Shown piece after piece: positions 1 through 8,068 of a stretch of 64,000 nucleotides of DNA. The position numbers and the translations under genes are program-made. Source of the stretch: Desulfobacteraceae bacterium (GTDB lineage Bacteria > Desulfobacterota > Desulfobacteria > Desulfobacterales > Desulfosarcinaceae); contig JABDIN010000027.1 of assembly GCA_013003715.1 (NCBI GenBank), positions 62,001 to 126,000 on the forward strand, read 5' to 3'. The notes under the pieces were generated by a model, which saw only the letters and a list, made by a program, of their open reading frames with translations, was not told where the DNA came from and did not search any database. The first letter of the stretch is position 1. Every line of letters starts with the position of its first letter.

Positions 1-96
1 TGCCCCATCTGTGAAAATTACGATTGTACCCTTCGCGATGGCGTTGACACCATCGATGACAAGGACGATATACCTTCGAATTCCACACACATTTGA
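1..96 (+). CDS. C-terminal fragment of an unidentified Cys-containing protein
   Basis: Frame 1 is open from the window edge to a TGA at 94-96 and gives the last 31 residues of a protein whose start lies outside. The fragment opens with a C-x2-C-x4-C arrangement (Cys at visible residues 1, 4 and 9) and ends in an acidic tail. The Cys spacing could bind zinc or an Fe-S cluster, but the piece is too short to name a family. It runs in the same direction as the small gene that follows. Confidence 0.4.
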   Translation, partial: CPICENYDCTLRDGVDTIDDKDDIPSNSTHI

Positions 97-132
97 AATC
101 GTCAATTTACAATGAAAATAAAGCGCTTTTAA

Positions 133-384
133 ATGTCGATGACTGTCCAAAAACAAACCAATGACCTGGGTTTCACCTTCACGAAAACAAAGAAGGCAGA
201 ATTCATCATTCACCACAACGGACGACGGGCCGCCGTACTTCGCGGCAAGCGGGCATTGGCGTTCAGGGAAGATATGATATCGCTGTCATTTGCAGATCTG
301 CAACAATTAATGGCTCGCCTGACAGGCAACTACAAACACGGAAACGAAAGAACAGCAAAAAATCACCCCCGGAACAGATCATAG
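133..384 (+). CDS. Small conserved-type hypothetical protein (83 aa)
   Basis: An 83-residue soluble, basic protein with no signal peptide or membrane segment. The centre reads like a strand-rich fold (IIHHNGRRAAVLRG), followed by a helical stretch ending LMARLTGNYKHGNER. My impression is that similar short proteins occur in sulfate-reducing deltaproteobacteria, but I cannot name a function. No clear Shine-Dalgarno site precedes the ATG at 133; a second ATG at 139 is an alternative start. The last 20 or so residues are Lys/Arg/Asn-rich and may be disordered. Confidence 0.5.
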   Translation: MSMTVQKQTNDLGFTFTKTKKAEFIIHHNGRRAAVLRGKRALAFREDMISLSFADLQQLMARLTGNYKHGNERTAKNHPRNRS

Positions 385-519
385 ACCGAGGTTGAAAATA
401 CGACCCTGTAATTGACAGCAGGATCGAGCCGAAAATGTTTTTTGTTTTATTTCATTCACTTTTCCACCAGTCATATGGTATCTATCGCTGCAATATTCGC
501 ATAAGGAGGTTTCTGTTAC

Positions 520-1326
520 ATGGGAAATGAGAATATATTATTTGCTCTCAGTTTAACACTGTTTGCCGGTCTTTCGACAGGTGTAGGCAGTGGGCTCGCG
601 TTCTTTTCAAAAAAATTTAACCCCAAATTTCTGTCCGGTTCACTGGGATTCTCAGCCGGTGTGATGATTTATGTCTCTTTCGTTGAAATTTTTGTTAAGG
701 CCAAGGATTCCCTGACGTTGGTTTATGGTGCCAAACAGGCTTATTGGATTACGGTTATTGCATTTTTTGGCGGAATTGCCCTGATCGGCTTGATCGATAA
801 GCTCGTACCATCTTTTGAAAATCCACATGAATTGAAGAATCTGACCACCGATCAAACCGAGATTGCCCAAGATAACCGCTTGATGCGAATGGGACTTTTT
901 TCAGCCCTGGCAATCGGTATCCATAACTTTCCGGAGGGCCTGGCAACCTTCATCGCTGCGCTACAGGACCCGGCGTTGGGCATCAGCATTGCCGTTGCCA
1001 TTGCGATTCATAATATTCCCGAAGGTATAGCCGTATCCGTACCGATTTACTATGCCACCAAAAGCCGGCGAAAAGCGTTTACCTTTTCATTTCTTTCCGG
1101 CCTGGCTGAACCCATTGGCGCACTACTGGGATATTTTCTATTACTCAGCATAATGAACGAAGCTATTTTCGGAATTATATTTGCCGGAGTAGCCGGTATT
1201 ATGGTATACATCTCACTTGATGAATTACTGCCGACTGCCGAGGAGTACGGTGAACACCATATCGCCATCTGGGGGCTCATCGCCGGCATGATTATCATGG
1301 CGTTGAGTCTCCTCCTGTTTGCATAG
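520..1326 (+). CDS. zupT: ZIP-family zinc transporter ZupT
   Basis: Inner-membrane metal uptake protein of the ZIP family, moving Zn2+ and probably other divalent cations into the cytoplasm. At 268 aa it fits ZupT length (E. coli about 257). About eight hydrophobic segments are visible. The two metal-binding helices carry the hallmark HNFPEG (residues 135-140) and HNIPEG (164-169). A short hydrophilic loop (about 97-120) lies before the first of these, but it is not His-rich as in many ZIPs. A strong AAGGAGG at 503-509 sets the ATG at 520. It begins a run of ion-transport genes (ZntB, MscS, CaCA and NhaA types) within 9 kb. Confidence 0.93.
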   Translation: MGNENILFALSLTLFAGLSTGVGSGLAFFSKKFNPKFLSGSLGFSAGVMIYVSFVEIFVKAKDSLTLVYGAKQAYWITVIAFFGGIALIGLIDKLVPSFENPHELKNLTTDQTEIAQDNRLMRMGLFSALAIGIHNFPEGLATFIAALQDPALGISIAVAIAIHNIPEGIAVSVPIYYATKSRRKAFTFSFLSGLAEPIGALLGYFLLLSIMNEAIFGIIFAGVAGIMVYISLDELLPTAEEYGEHHIAIWGLIAGMIIMALSLLLFA

Positions 1327-1404
1327 CAAGGATGGCCATCGAATACAAAAGTTATCGTTTCTTAATCATGACTGTCTGAAAAAACAAAACTCGAGGTGGC
1401 CACG

Positions 1405-1773
1405 TTGATAAGCACATCCTATGATGTATCTAAAGCACTTACCGTCTTCAAGGCAACGGGTGAAATCACCGTACAGGAAATCATCCAGGCCATAGAGACC
1501 TTTTATGCGGAGACACCAACAAAATTAACACTATGGGATCTCCGGCATGCAGAAAATAATACAGTTTCATCTGAAGATATTGACCGGATCATTGAAATCA
1601 TCCGGAGACACTCCGACGAACGTGAAGGCGGTAAATCCGCGCTGGTGGTTTCACGGGATTTTGCATTCGGTATGTCACGCATGCATATCGCCAAGACGGA
1701 GATCAGCAAGATTAATATTTCCTACTATGTGACGCGGAGTATACCCGAAGCCATGGAATGGTTGGGGCTTTAA
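1405..1773 (+). CDS. STAS/SpoIIAA-like domain protein
   Basis: Cytoplasmic protein of about 122 aa with the alternating strand/helix pattern of SpoIIAA-like STAS proteins: an early strand segment ALTVFKATGEIT, then LTLWDLRHAE, a long helix around DIDRIIEIIRRH, a strand SALVVSRDFAFGM and a final helix. Proteins of this kind usually bind partners or small ligands, and no catalytic motif is visible. The frame also allows GTG at 1396, but GAGG at 1393-1396 lies eight bases before TTG 1405, so TTG is the better start. It follows zupT by about 80 bp in the same direction, with no obvious functional link. Confidence 0.6.
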   Translation: MISTSYDVSKALTVFKATGEITVQEIIQAIETFYAETPTKLTLWDLRHAENNTVSSEDIDRIIEIIRRHSDEREGGKSALVVSRDFAFGMSRMHIAKTEISKINISYYVTRSIPEAMEWLGL

Positions 1774-1977
1774 TATCGTCGGGACCATTGCACCGACATC
1801 GAAGATCCTACCGGCAAGCCATGGGGAATGTGGTTGGCATTTAGTGCCCATCGGTTATTTCTGTGACGTATCGATACAATCCTCTTGAGCGTAGTCGTCC
1901 CGAGTCGTTGGCATTCAGGAAAAAAACGCCATTCTCGATGAAAAATCAGGTATGCAAATAAGAGGAGAATAAATATC

Positions 1978-2766
1978 ATGGGAACAGCCAAGATTCACGT
2001 GGAAAAAAATGGCCATGTACTGATGATCGCTGTGAACCGGCCTGAAAAAAGAAATGCCTTTAGTGTGGAGATGTACTGCGATTTGGCCTCGGCATATGGT
2101 GAACTGAACTATGATGCGAATCTCCGTTGCGGACTATTATTTGCCGAGGGTGAACATTTTACCGCCGGCCTGGATCTGAATGAATGGGCCCCCCTTTTCA
2201 GTAGTGGCCGTTTCCCGCACATTCCGGACGACGCCATCGATCCCTTCGGACTGAACACTGATAAAAAATTATGCAAACCGGTCGTTATGGCAACCCAGGG
2301 GGTCTGTCTGACCATTGGACTGGAATTAATGTTAGCTACGGATATACGTGTGGCGGCAACGAACACGAGATTCGGTCAGATAGAGATCAAAAGAGGGATT
2401 TACCCTGTCGGTGGCGGCACCATACGCTTAATGCAGGAAATCGGTTGGGGTAATGCCATGCGATATCTGCTCACCGGGGATCTGTTCAGTGCCCATGATG
2501 CGTATCGCGTGGGCCTTGTGCAGGAACTGACCGAACCGGGCAAACAACTGGAAACCGCACTGGCCATCGCCCGTACGATTTCAAAACAATCGCCCCTGGG
2601 AGTTCAGGCGACATTGAAATCAGCAAAGCTGGCGCGCGAACAGGGAGAAGACGCCGCCTTTGCCCGCTTGATGCCGGACCTGGTGCCCATCATGTCTAGC
2701 GACGATTTCAAAGAAGGTATTCAGTCCTTTCTGGAAAGGCGGGATGCCGTGTTCACAGGTAAATAG
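1978..2766 (+). CDS. Enoyl-CoA hydratase/isomerase family protein
   Basis: Crotonase-superfamily enzyme of 262 aa, expected to hydrate trans-2-enoyl-CoA in fatty-acid or amino-acid breakdown. The N-terminal NRPEKRNAFS and the oxyanion-hole segment FTAGLDLNEW (61-70) are typical. Both hydratase catalytic glutamates have equivalents: E116 in GLELML and E136 in FGQIEIKRG. The second is followed by the YPVGGGTIRL loop that matches the usual P-GAGGTQRL. AGAGGAGA just upstream supports the ATG. A lipoprotein gene starts about 50 bp downstream. The true acyl-CoA substrate cannot be told from sequence. Confidence 0.9.
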   Translation: MGTAKIHVEKNGHVLMIAVNRPEKRNAFSVEMYCDLASAYGELNYDANLRCGLLFAEGEHFTAGLDLNEWAPLFSSGRFPHIPDDAIDPFGLNTDKKLCKPVVMATQGVCLTIGLELMLATDIRVAATNTRFGQIEIKRGIYPVGGGTIRLMQEIGWGNAMRYLLTGDLFSAHDAYRVGLVQELTEPGKQLETALAIARTISKQSPLGVQATLKSAKLAREQGEDAAFARLMPDLVPIMSSDDFKEGIQSFLERRDAVFTGK

Positions 2767-2818
2767 AGGCCACCATACTTTTCACCGTCCGGCCAACCAA
2801 CACCCCCGGAGTGGTAAA

Positions 2819-3373
2819 ATGAAAAAACTTCCCCTTATAATGCTCTCAATCTGTTTTATCATCCATCCATTGACCGGCTGTCAAAATGCCGAGATTGAAA
2901 AAATCAGATCGGAACATGAGCAGACAAAAGAAATCAACCGGAGACTGCGGGCCAATCTTGACGACCTGAAGTCGGAAGTGAAGAATTCAAAAGCGCGATT
3001 GGATGATATGTCCGGCTGGTCCGGTCAACTGGTGAACCACTTGGGTCCGTGCGTCTGGTATTTCAGTGAATTCGAAAAGCCCCTCCCCCACGAGATTATG
3101 GAAAACGCCAACCCTCAACAATTAGTTGAAAAGTTGAATATCCTTTTTAAATCATCGGGATCACCAGAAGTGATACTGGGAGAAATAGAGAACGGCATCG
3201 CGCAGGTGAGGGTCAGTGATGAAACACAACTAACCCAAAGAATGGGTACAGCAGGTGCCACGGCCTACATCAATGCAGTCACCTATACCCTGGTATCCGT
3301 AACTTCCATAAATTGCGTTGATTTCCAGTTCACAGTGGGTGATCATGCCATCCCGGGGAAGTATTGCCCTTGA
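2819..3373 (+). CDS. Lipoprotein with coiled coil and possible GerMN-like domain
   Basis: A 184-aa exported lipoprotein. Residues 1-20 form a signal peptide ending in the lipobox LTG-C, with lipidation at Cys21. Residues about 24-62 are rich in Glu/Lys/Arg with heptad spacing, suggesting a short coiled coil. The C-terminal half (TQRMGTAGATAYINAVTYTL, then VDFQFTVGDHAIPG) resembles the end of GerMN-type domains found in envelope lipoproteins, but this is a weak resemblance. An in-frame start at 2744 would bury the signal peptide behind 25 residues and overlap the crotonase gene, so ATG 2819 is chosen. Function unknown. Confidence 0.7.
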   Translation: MKKLPLIMLSICFIIHPLTGCQNAEIEKIRSEHEQTKEINRRLRANLDDLKSEVKNSKARLDDMSGWSGQLVNHLGPCVWYFSEFEKPLPHEIMENANPQQLVEKLNILFKSSGSPEVILGEIENGIAQVRVSDETQLTQRMGTAGATAYINAVTYTLVSVTSINCVDFQFTVGDHAIPGKYCP

Positions 3374-3511
3374 CGGTATTTCCTTCAATTAAAGAATCTC
3401 GGATTTGATACTTGTTCTTAAAAATCCTTTCCACCGTTCAGCCATGTCCGTTCTTTTTTTGTCACATCGTTTATAATGGTGGTTCCTGGCGTATGTACGC
3501 AGGTTAATTTG

Positions 3512-4513
3512 CTACAGCCATTTTATTCGTCTAAAAACAGCCACCAACGCTAGCGCGACGATGACTAATCCCAAGGTGACGAATACAAATGCCAAGTGAT
3601 TCTCCGTACCGGGTATACCCCCGACATTTATGCCCAAAAGTCCGGTAATCAACCCTAAAGGGAGGAATATTGCGGCCACAATGGACAATAGGTACATGGC
3701 CTTGTTCATCTGCTCGGATAGCCGGTTGTTCAGTTCTTCCTGGGTAATACCTGCCCTTTCCCGGGCGGCATCAATATCTTCCACGTATCGTGCCGTTCGC
3801 TCGGCGATCTCCTTTAATAGCATTCGATCCCGATCATCGACGAAAGCGACTTTCTCAACTAACATGCGCGACAGCATATCGCGCTGGGGTGCGATATACC
3901 GTCGAAGGCTGATGCTTTGCCGTCTAAGATCGGCAAGCTTTGGACGGAGATCGGCGGTTTCTCCGGTCAATACCGAATCTTCGATCTCATCCACCCGATC
4001 ATCAATATCCACAATGACATCACCAGTCCGGTTGACGATCCGTTCCGCTACCATGACAAAAAAATCACCGACAGATACCGGGCCATCGCCGGTTTCAACG
4101 GTCCGGCGCACATCATCCACGGCCATTATTCGCCTCTGACGCATGGTAATGATGCGTCTGTCCGATAACAACATGCGCAGGCCTACCATATCATCCGGAT
4201 CTGCGCCGGGGTTGCAATTCACGCCACGCAGAATTATCAGCGTACCGTCCGGAGTCGTATTGATACGTGGTCGGGTCCCCTCTTCCACCAGTGCTTCACA
4301 AACAACTTCACTCAACCCGCTCTTTTTGTGCAACCACTCCATCGCGTAATCGTCGCTGAAGTCGATATGTATCCATATTAATCCTTGATCAGGGCTCCAG
4401 TTCTCGACTTTTTCCCAATTCCACAATTGTCCGCCACCTTGCTCATCCAATAAATAGGCGAAAATCAGACCGCTTTTTTTTTCCATGATTCCATCAACCC
4501 CTCTCTTCGACAT
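3512..4513 (-). CDS. zntB: ZntB-type CorA-family cation transporter
   Basis: Inner-membrane divalent-cation (zinc) transporter of 333 aa, similar to E. coli ZntB along its whole length. The cytoplasmic funnel contains GTRPRI, the RQRRIMAVDDV segment and RRYIAPQRDML. Two C-terminal membrane helices flank a loop GINVGGIPG, the ZntB version of the CorA GMN selectivity loop. The protein ends in R-IKWL, as ZntB does. Its start overlaps the end of the upstream MscS gene by 20 bp, suggesting translational coupling. An internal ATG at 4486 is another possible start. The direction of zinc movement in the family has been debated. Confidence 0.9.
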   Translation of the reverse strand: MSKRGVDGIMEKKSGLIFAYLLDEQGGGQLWNWEKVENWSPDQGLIWIHIDFSDDYAMEWLHKKSGLSEVVCEALVEEGTRPRINTTPDGTLIILRGVNCNPGADPDDMVGLRMLLSDRRIITMRQRRIMAVDDVRRTVETGDGPVSVGDFFVMVAERIVNRTGDVIVDIDDRVDEIEDSVLTGETADLRPKLADLRRQSISLRRYIAPQRDMLSRMLVEKVAFVDDRDRMLLKEIAERTARYVEDIDAARERAGITQEELNNRLSEQMNKAMYLLSIVAAIFLPLGLITGLLGINVGGIPGTENHLAFVFVTLGLVIVALALVAVFRRIKWL

Positions 4514-5450
4514 TTCTTTTATTATTCCTTGAAGGGTCTTTTACACCTTCCTGTTCGGATGATTCTCCAAGGAGTTGCAAGTAGCGTCTGGTAATGTCCT
4601 GTTCAAGCCGCCCTCGCTTGCGTGACGGAACAGGAAGCCGTACCACGAGGTTGTATTTTTCCGGATCGACAACCTGGATTTGAACACGCGGTTCGATATT
4701 CGGTTCCTCAAGACTATGCTGGAGTGCTTGGGATGTCATGGCACCGCGGGCTTCCTCTATAAATGGGGCACATGCTTCCGAGGCCGCCTGAAACAGCGCT
4801 TTTTCAGCACTATACCAGGTTTCGCCGGACTTGACCGGGATAGTAATCAGGTGAAATACATAATCACTCCATAAATATATTTCATTTTTTACTCTTGCTG
4901 AAAGGAACAGACTATTGGGCAGGTAGATCGTCAATCCGGTATATTGATGCGTTTTATCGCCTGGGCCTATCTCTAAAAGTGTTATTCCCATTAAATTTTG
5001 GTCGATCACATCACCCCGTGTACCATCAACCTCGATACGATCACCAATGGTCACAAATTTAGCGGTCGTCCGGTAGAAAAAACCGACGATATTTAAAAGA
5101 AATTCTTTAGTGGCAATGACAAGAGCCGCCGCGATTACAACGATGGAGGCGGCGATCGTCCGCAATTGTTCAAGCCAGACAACAGCAGCTACACCGAATA
5201 CGAGAAAAAATGTGACATTACGAACTCTGACGATCCACTGTCGCCGAATCGTCGGCTTGAGGTCCCATTTGGTTCTTATCAGATGGACGATATAGGTGCG
5301 GATGATGAGCACACAGGCGATCAAAACCGCCGTGCTGAATAATTTTGAAGTTAACACCGTGTCAAACCAATCTTGCATTTTCCTGCCGATCCTTATTAAA
5401 TCGTTATTCAGATGCATTGTAGAGATACTATAAGCTATCTCAAAAAACAT
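4494..5450 (-). CDS. MscS-family mechanosensitive channel
   Basis: Small-conductance mechanosensitive-channel-type membrane protein, 318 aa, opening under membrane tension to release solutes. Three hydrophobic segments occupy roughly residues 38-52, 75-95 and 98-120. They are followed by the beta-domain signature FVTIGDRIEVDGTRGDVID (about 137-155) and the mixed C-terminal domain. The pore-helix glycine/alanine pattern is only loosely kept. It is the first gene of a two-gene minus-strand unit with zntB, with a 20 bp overlap. No strong Shine-Dalgarno site precedes the ATG at 5450; ATG 5417 is an alternative. Confidence 0.88.
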   Translation of the reverse strand: MFFEIAYSISTMHLNNDLIRIGRKMQDWFDTVLTSKLFSTAVLIACVLIIRTYIVHLIRTKWDLKPTIRRQWIVRVRNVTFFLVFGVAAVVWLEQLRTIAASIVVIAAALVIATKEFLLNIVGFFYRTTAKFVTIGDRIEVDGTRGDVIDQNLMGITLLEIGPGDKTHQYTGLTIYLPNSLFLSARVKNEIYLWSDYVFHLITIPVKSGETWYSAEKALFQAASEACAPFIEEARGAMTSQALQHSLEEPNIEPRVQIQVVDPEKYNLVVRLPVPSRKRGRLEQDITRRYLQLLGESSEQEGVKDPSRNNKRNVEERG

Positions 5451-5461
5451 GAGGTACCCTG

Positions 5462-5611
5462 ATGGTAAAACAACGAAAAAACAGTACCAAGAAAAACCGT
5501 TCAGGTAAAGGCTCCGAAAAGGATCGCGGAAACGCCAGGAAAATCAACGTTCAAACCCCATATGAAATGTGTACCGAACAACTAAGGGTTCGCGCAAAAA
5601 TAAAGGAATAG
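5462..5611 (+). CDS. Short Lys/Arg-rich hypothetical protein (49 aa)
   Basis: A 49-residue reading frame with GAGGT at 5451-5455 placed six bases before its ATG, which makes it more likely to be translated than a chance frame. The first 30 residues are dominated by Lys, Arg, Ser and Asn and look disordered. The end (PYEMCTEQLRVRAKI) could form a helix. A second mini-frame of 22 codons (TTG 5615 to TAA 5683) follows at once. The gene starts only 11 bp from the divergent MscS gene. No family recognised; it could be the remnant of a longer gene. Confidence 0.3.
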   Translation: MVKQRKNSTKKNRSGKGSEKDRGNARKINVQTPYEMCTEQLRVRAKIKE

Positions 5612-5743
5612 TATTTGAACCACGATCATAGCGGTGATGATGAAGTTTTTAACCAACAAGCCGATCTATTGGTTGAATCATAATAATTGAGATGTCCGGC
5701 CGGTATCCCGGTACGTGCATATGCAAACGATTAAGGAGGACAG

Positions 5744-6799
5744 GTGTTCAGCGACACAATCATAACGGCCATCACTTGGATAGGGATTATCATTTGCCTT
5801 TCACAATCCGCGGTTTTTTCTGGTGTGAATATAGCGGTTTTCAGTATCAGTCGCCTTCGGCTGGAGGCCTTAAGAGCAACAGGACACCCGGAAGCGATAC
5901 GATTACTGAATATCCGACAGAATTCCAATTTCCTGCTGACAACTATCCTCTGGGGAAATGTCGGGATAAATGTATTGCTGACCCTGTTGTCAGGATCGGT
6001 GATGGCCGGGGTGTATGCATTTCTCTTTTCAACAATTCTGATCACATTTGCCGGTGAGATAATACCCCAGGCTTATTTTTCACGGTATGCCCTCAGGATG
6101 GCCTCACTGCTGATGCCGCTGTTGAGATTTTATCAAATAGTCCTCTATCCGGTGGCCAAACCGTCGGCCATCCTCCTTGATCTGTGGCTTGGAAAAGAGG
6201 GTATTCATTATTTTCGTGAACGGGACTTGAGGGAAGTGATAAAAATGCATATGGTTTCGGATGAAACCGAGCTTGATCATGTGGAGAGTGCCGGTGCCCT
6301 GAACTTTTTGGATTTTGACGACCTGCCGGTCGTCGAGGAGGGTGAATCCATTCACCCGGAAAGCATACTGGCGATTCAATTTACACCGGATGGTTCACCC
6401 ATTTTCCCCGATTTTAATGAAAGCGCGGATGACCCTTTTCTCGAGGCGGTGGAGCGCTCCGGCAAAAAATGGATCATCCTGACGGATATGGACGGTATTC
6501 CACAACTCGTGATGGATGCGGACGGGTTCCTCCGCAATGCCTTATTTGAATCGCGCTCAAAACACCACCATGTCTGGTGCCACCGCCCGGTAATGGTGAC
6601 GGACCGAGATACACGACTGGGAGATATCATTCAGAAACTGAAGGTCTATCGTAACCTTCCAGAGGACGATGTCATTGATCATGACATTATTCTGGTCTGG
6701 ACGGACGACAAAAAAATTATCACCGGAGCCGATATTTTAGGCAGACTTTTACGCGGCATTACCAGCGCCAAACCGACAACCGCCTTAAAAAGGAAGTGA
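5744..6799 (+). CDS. DUF21 (CNNM/CorC-type) membrane protein with degenerate CBS region
   Basis: A 351-aa inner-membrane protein. Residues about 1-150 form a DUF21/CNNM transmembrane domain: four hydrophobic segments, SISRLRLEALRATGHPEA after the first helix, and GEIIPQAYFSRYA. The soluble part (about 190-340) is in the position of the CBS pair of CorC/HlyC-type proteins but keeps few CBS hallmarks. The family is linked to Mg2+/Co2+ efflux. Translation begins at GTG 5744 behind AAGGAGGACAG. The following CaCA exchanger starts six bases after its stop, so the two probably form one transcript for cation handling. Confidence 0.82.
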   Translation: MFSDTIITAITWIGIIICLSQSAVFSGVNIAVFSISRLRLEALRATGHPEAIRLLNIRQNSNFLLTTILWGNVGINVLLTLLSGSVMAGVYAFLFSTILITFAGEIIPQAYFSRYALRMASLLMPLLRFYQIVLYPVAKPSAILLDLWLGKEGIHYFRERDLREVIKMHMVSDETELDHVESAGALNFLDFDDLPVVEEGESIHPESILAIQFTPDGSPIFPDFNESADDPFLEAVERSGKKWIILTDMDGIPQLVMDADGFLRNALFESRSKHHHVWCHRPVMVTDRDTRLGDIIQKLKVYRNLPEDDVIDHDIILVWTDDKKIITGADILGRLLRGITSAKPTTALKRK

Positions 6800-6805
6800 A
6801 ATGAT

Positions 6806-7771
6806 ATGTTAACCATATTTTTGATGCTCCTCGGCTTTGTTCTTCTGATAAAAGGTGCGGATTTTTTAGTGGATGGTGCGGCCTCGGTTGCCCGCACCTG
6901 GGGTGTATCAGACCTGACCATCGGGTTGACTGTAGTCGGTTTCGGGACTTCTACTCCGGAATTGGTGGTGAATGTTATGTCCGGCATCCAAGGCACGACG
7001 GAGTTGGCCATCGGCAATGTGGTGGGCAGCAATATCGCCAACGTGTTTCTTATCCTCGGTATATCCGCACTGATAATGCCCCTGGAAGTCACGTCGCAAA
7101 CTGTCTGGCGCGAAATCCCCATGAGTTTGCTCGCAGCCGTTGTCCTGGCTCTTTTGGCCAATGACCTGCTGCTGGATGGGGATACGATGTCCGTATTGAC
7201 ACGTCTGGACGGCATGATACTCCTCTGTTTTTTCGCCGTTTTTATATACTATTCGGTTTCCGGTGCATTGCAGGTCAAGGATGCGGATACCTTCGCGCAA
7301 TCAAAAACAATGGCTGCCGGCAGGGCAGCGGCATTTATTATCCTCGGATTGGCCGGCCTGATACTTGGTGGACACTGGATCGTCACCGGTGCTATATATG
7401 TTTCCCGATTTCTCGGTGTAAACGAAGGACTTATCGGCCTGACGGTCGTAGCTCTGGGCACTTCGCTCCCGGAACTGGCGACTTCAGTTGCGGCTGCACG
7501 AAAAGGCAATCCGGATATTGCCATCGGAAATGTTATCGGCTCGAATATTTTTAACGTCTTTTTCATACTCGGCATCAGCGCCATTATTCAACCTTTGCCT
7601 TTTTCTTCTAAAAACAATATGGATATCGGCATGGTCGTATTGTCGAGCCTGTTGCTTTTTCTGTTCATGTTCACCGGCCATCGCCATCGTCTGGACAGGT
7701 GGGAGGGTGCTCTCTTTTTATTTCTCTATGCCGGCTATATCGGTTTTCTTGTGGCAACAGCCGGTGGGTAG
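6806..7771 (+). CDS. Calcium/sodium (CaCA) antiporter
   Basis: A 321-aa member of the Ca2+/cation antiporter superfamily, YrbG-like, with about ten membrane helices. The inverted alpha repeats are plain: GFGTSTPELVVN (45-56) with GNVVGSNIANV (70-80), and ALGTSLPELATS (216-227) with GNVIGSNIFNV (241-251). The conserved Glu in each xTSxPE motif lines the ion site. The start lies six bases behind the DUF21 gene, whose 3' end carries the AAGGAAG ribosome site, so the two are probably co-translated. The ion actually exported (Ca2+ or another cation, against Na+ or H+) is not fixed by sequence. Confidence 0.93.
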   Translation: MLTIFLMLLGFVLLIKGADFLVDGAASVARTWGVSDLTIGLTVVGFGTSTPELVVNVMSGIQGTTELAIGNVVGSNIANVFLILGISALIMPLEVTSQTVWREIPMSLLAAVVLALLANDLLLDGDTMSVLTRLDGMILLCFFAVFIYYSVSGALQVKDADTFAQSKTMAAGRAAAFIILGLAGLILGGHWIVTGAIYVSRFLGVNEGLIGLTVVALGTSLPELATSVAAARKGNPDIAIGNVIGSNIFNVFFILGISAIIQPLPFSSKNNMDIGMVVLSSLLLFLFMFTGHRHRLDRWEGALFLFLYAGYIGFLVATAGG

Positions 7772-7848
7772 TAAACATGATATAATTTTCAGCTTTTTTA
7801 AAAAAAATACGCCCAACGTATTCAACAATCAGCCGAAGGAAACAAAAA

Positions 7849-8052
7849 ATGTCTCGTATCAAACCCGTAGCAATGGCGGTGATTGCCTTAATCGCAATGA
7901 TATTGTTTTTACAGAACACACAAACGGTGGAAACACGCATTCTCTTTTTCACGATAGCAGCTCCTCGCGCAATACTTCTAATAGCCACTTTCCTTCTGGG
8001 CATGACTGCCGGAGCACTGGCTGCCGTTCATTTCAGCAAACGGTCAAAATAA
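7849..8052 (+). CDS. LapA-domain small membrane protein
   Basis: A 67-aa protein with two hydrophobic helices (about 5-20 and 40-60) joined by a short loop. The motif FLQNTQTVETRILFFTIAAP is typical of LapA/DUF1049 proteins, whose E. coli relative LapA works in lipopolysaccharide assembly control. It ends in a short basic tail. AAGGA sits eight bases before the ATG. It lies between the CaCA exchanger and nhaA in the same direction and may be co-transcribed with nhaA, which starts 16 bp after its stop. No link to LPS genes is visible here. Confidence 0.75.
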   Translation: MSRIKPVAMAVIALIAMILFLQNTQTVETRILFFTIAAPRAILLIATFLLGMTAGALAAVHFSKRSK

Positions 8053-8068
8053 AAGGGGTAAAATTCAG

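Noticed and set aside
3486-3504. Imperfect hairpin CCTGGCGTA/TACGCAGG as a terminator for the convergent lipoprotein and zntB genes
   Set aside because: The stem has a bulge and there is no T-run on either strand.
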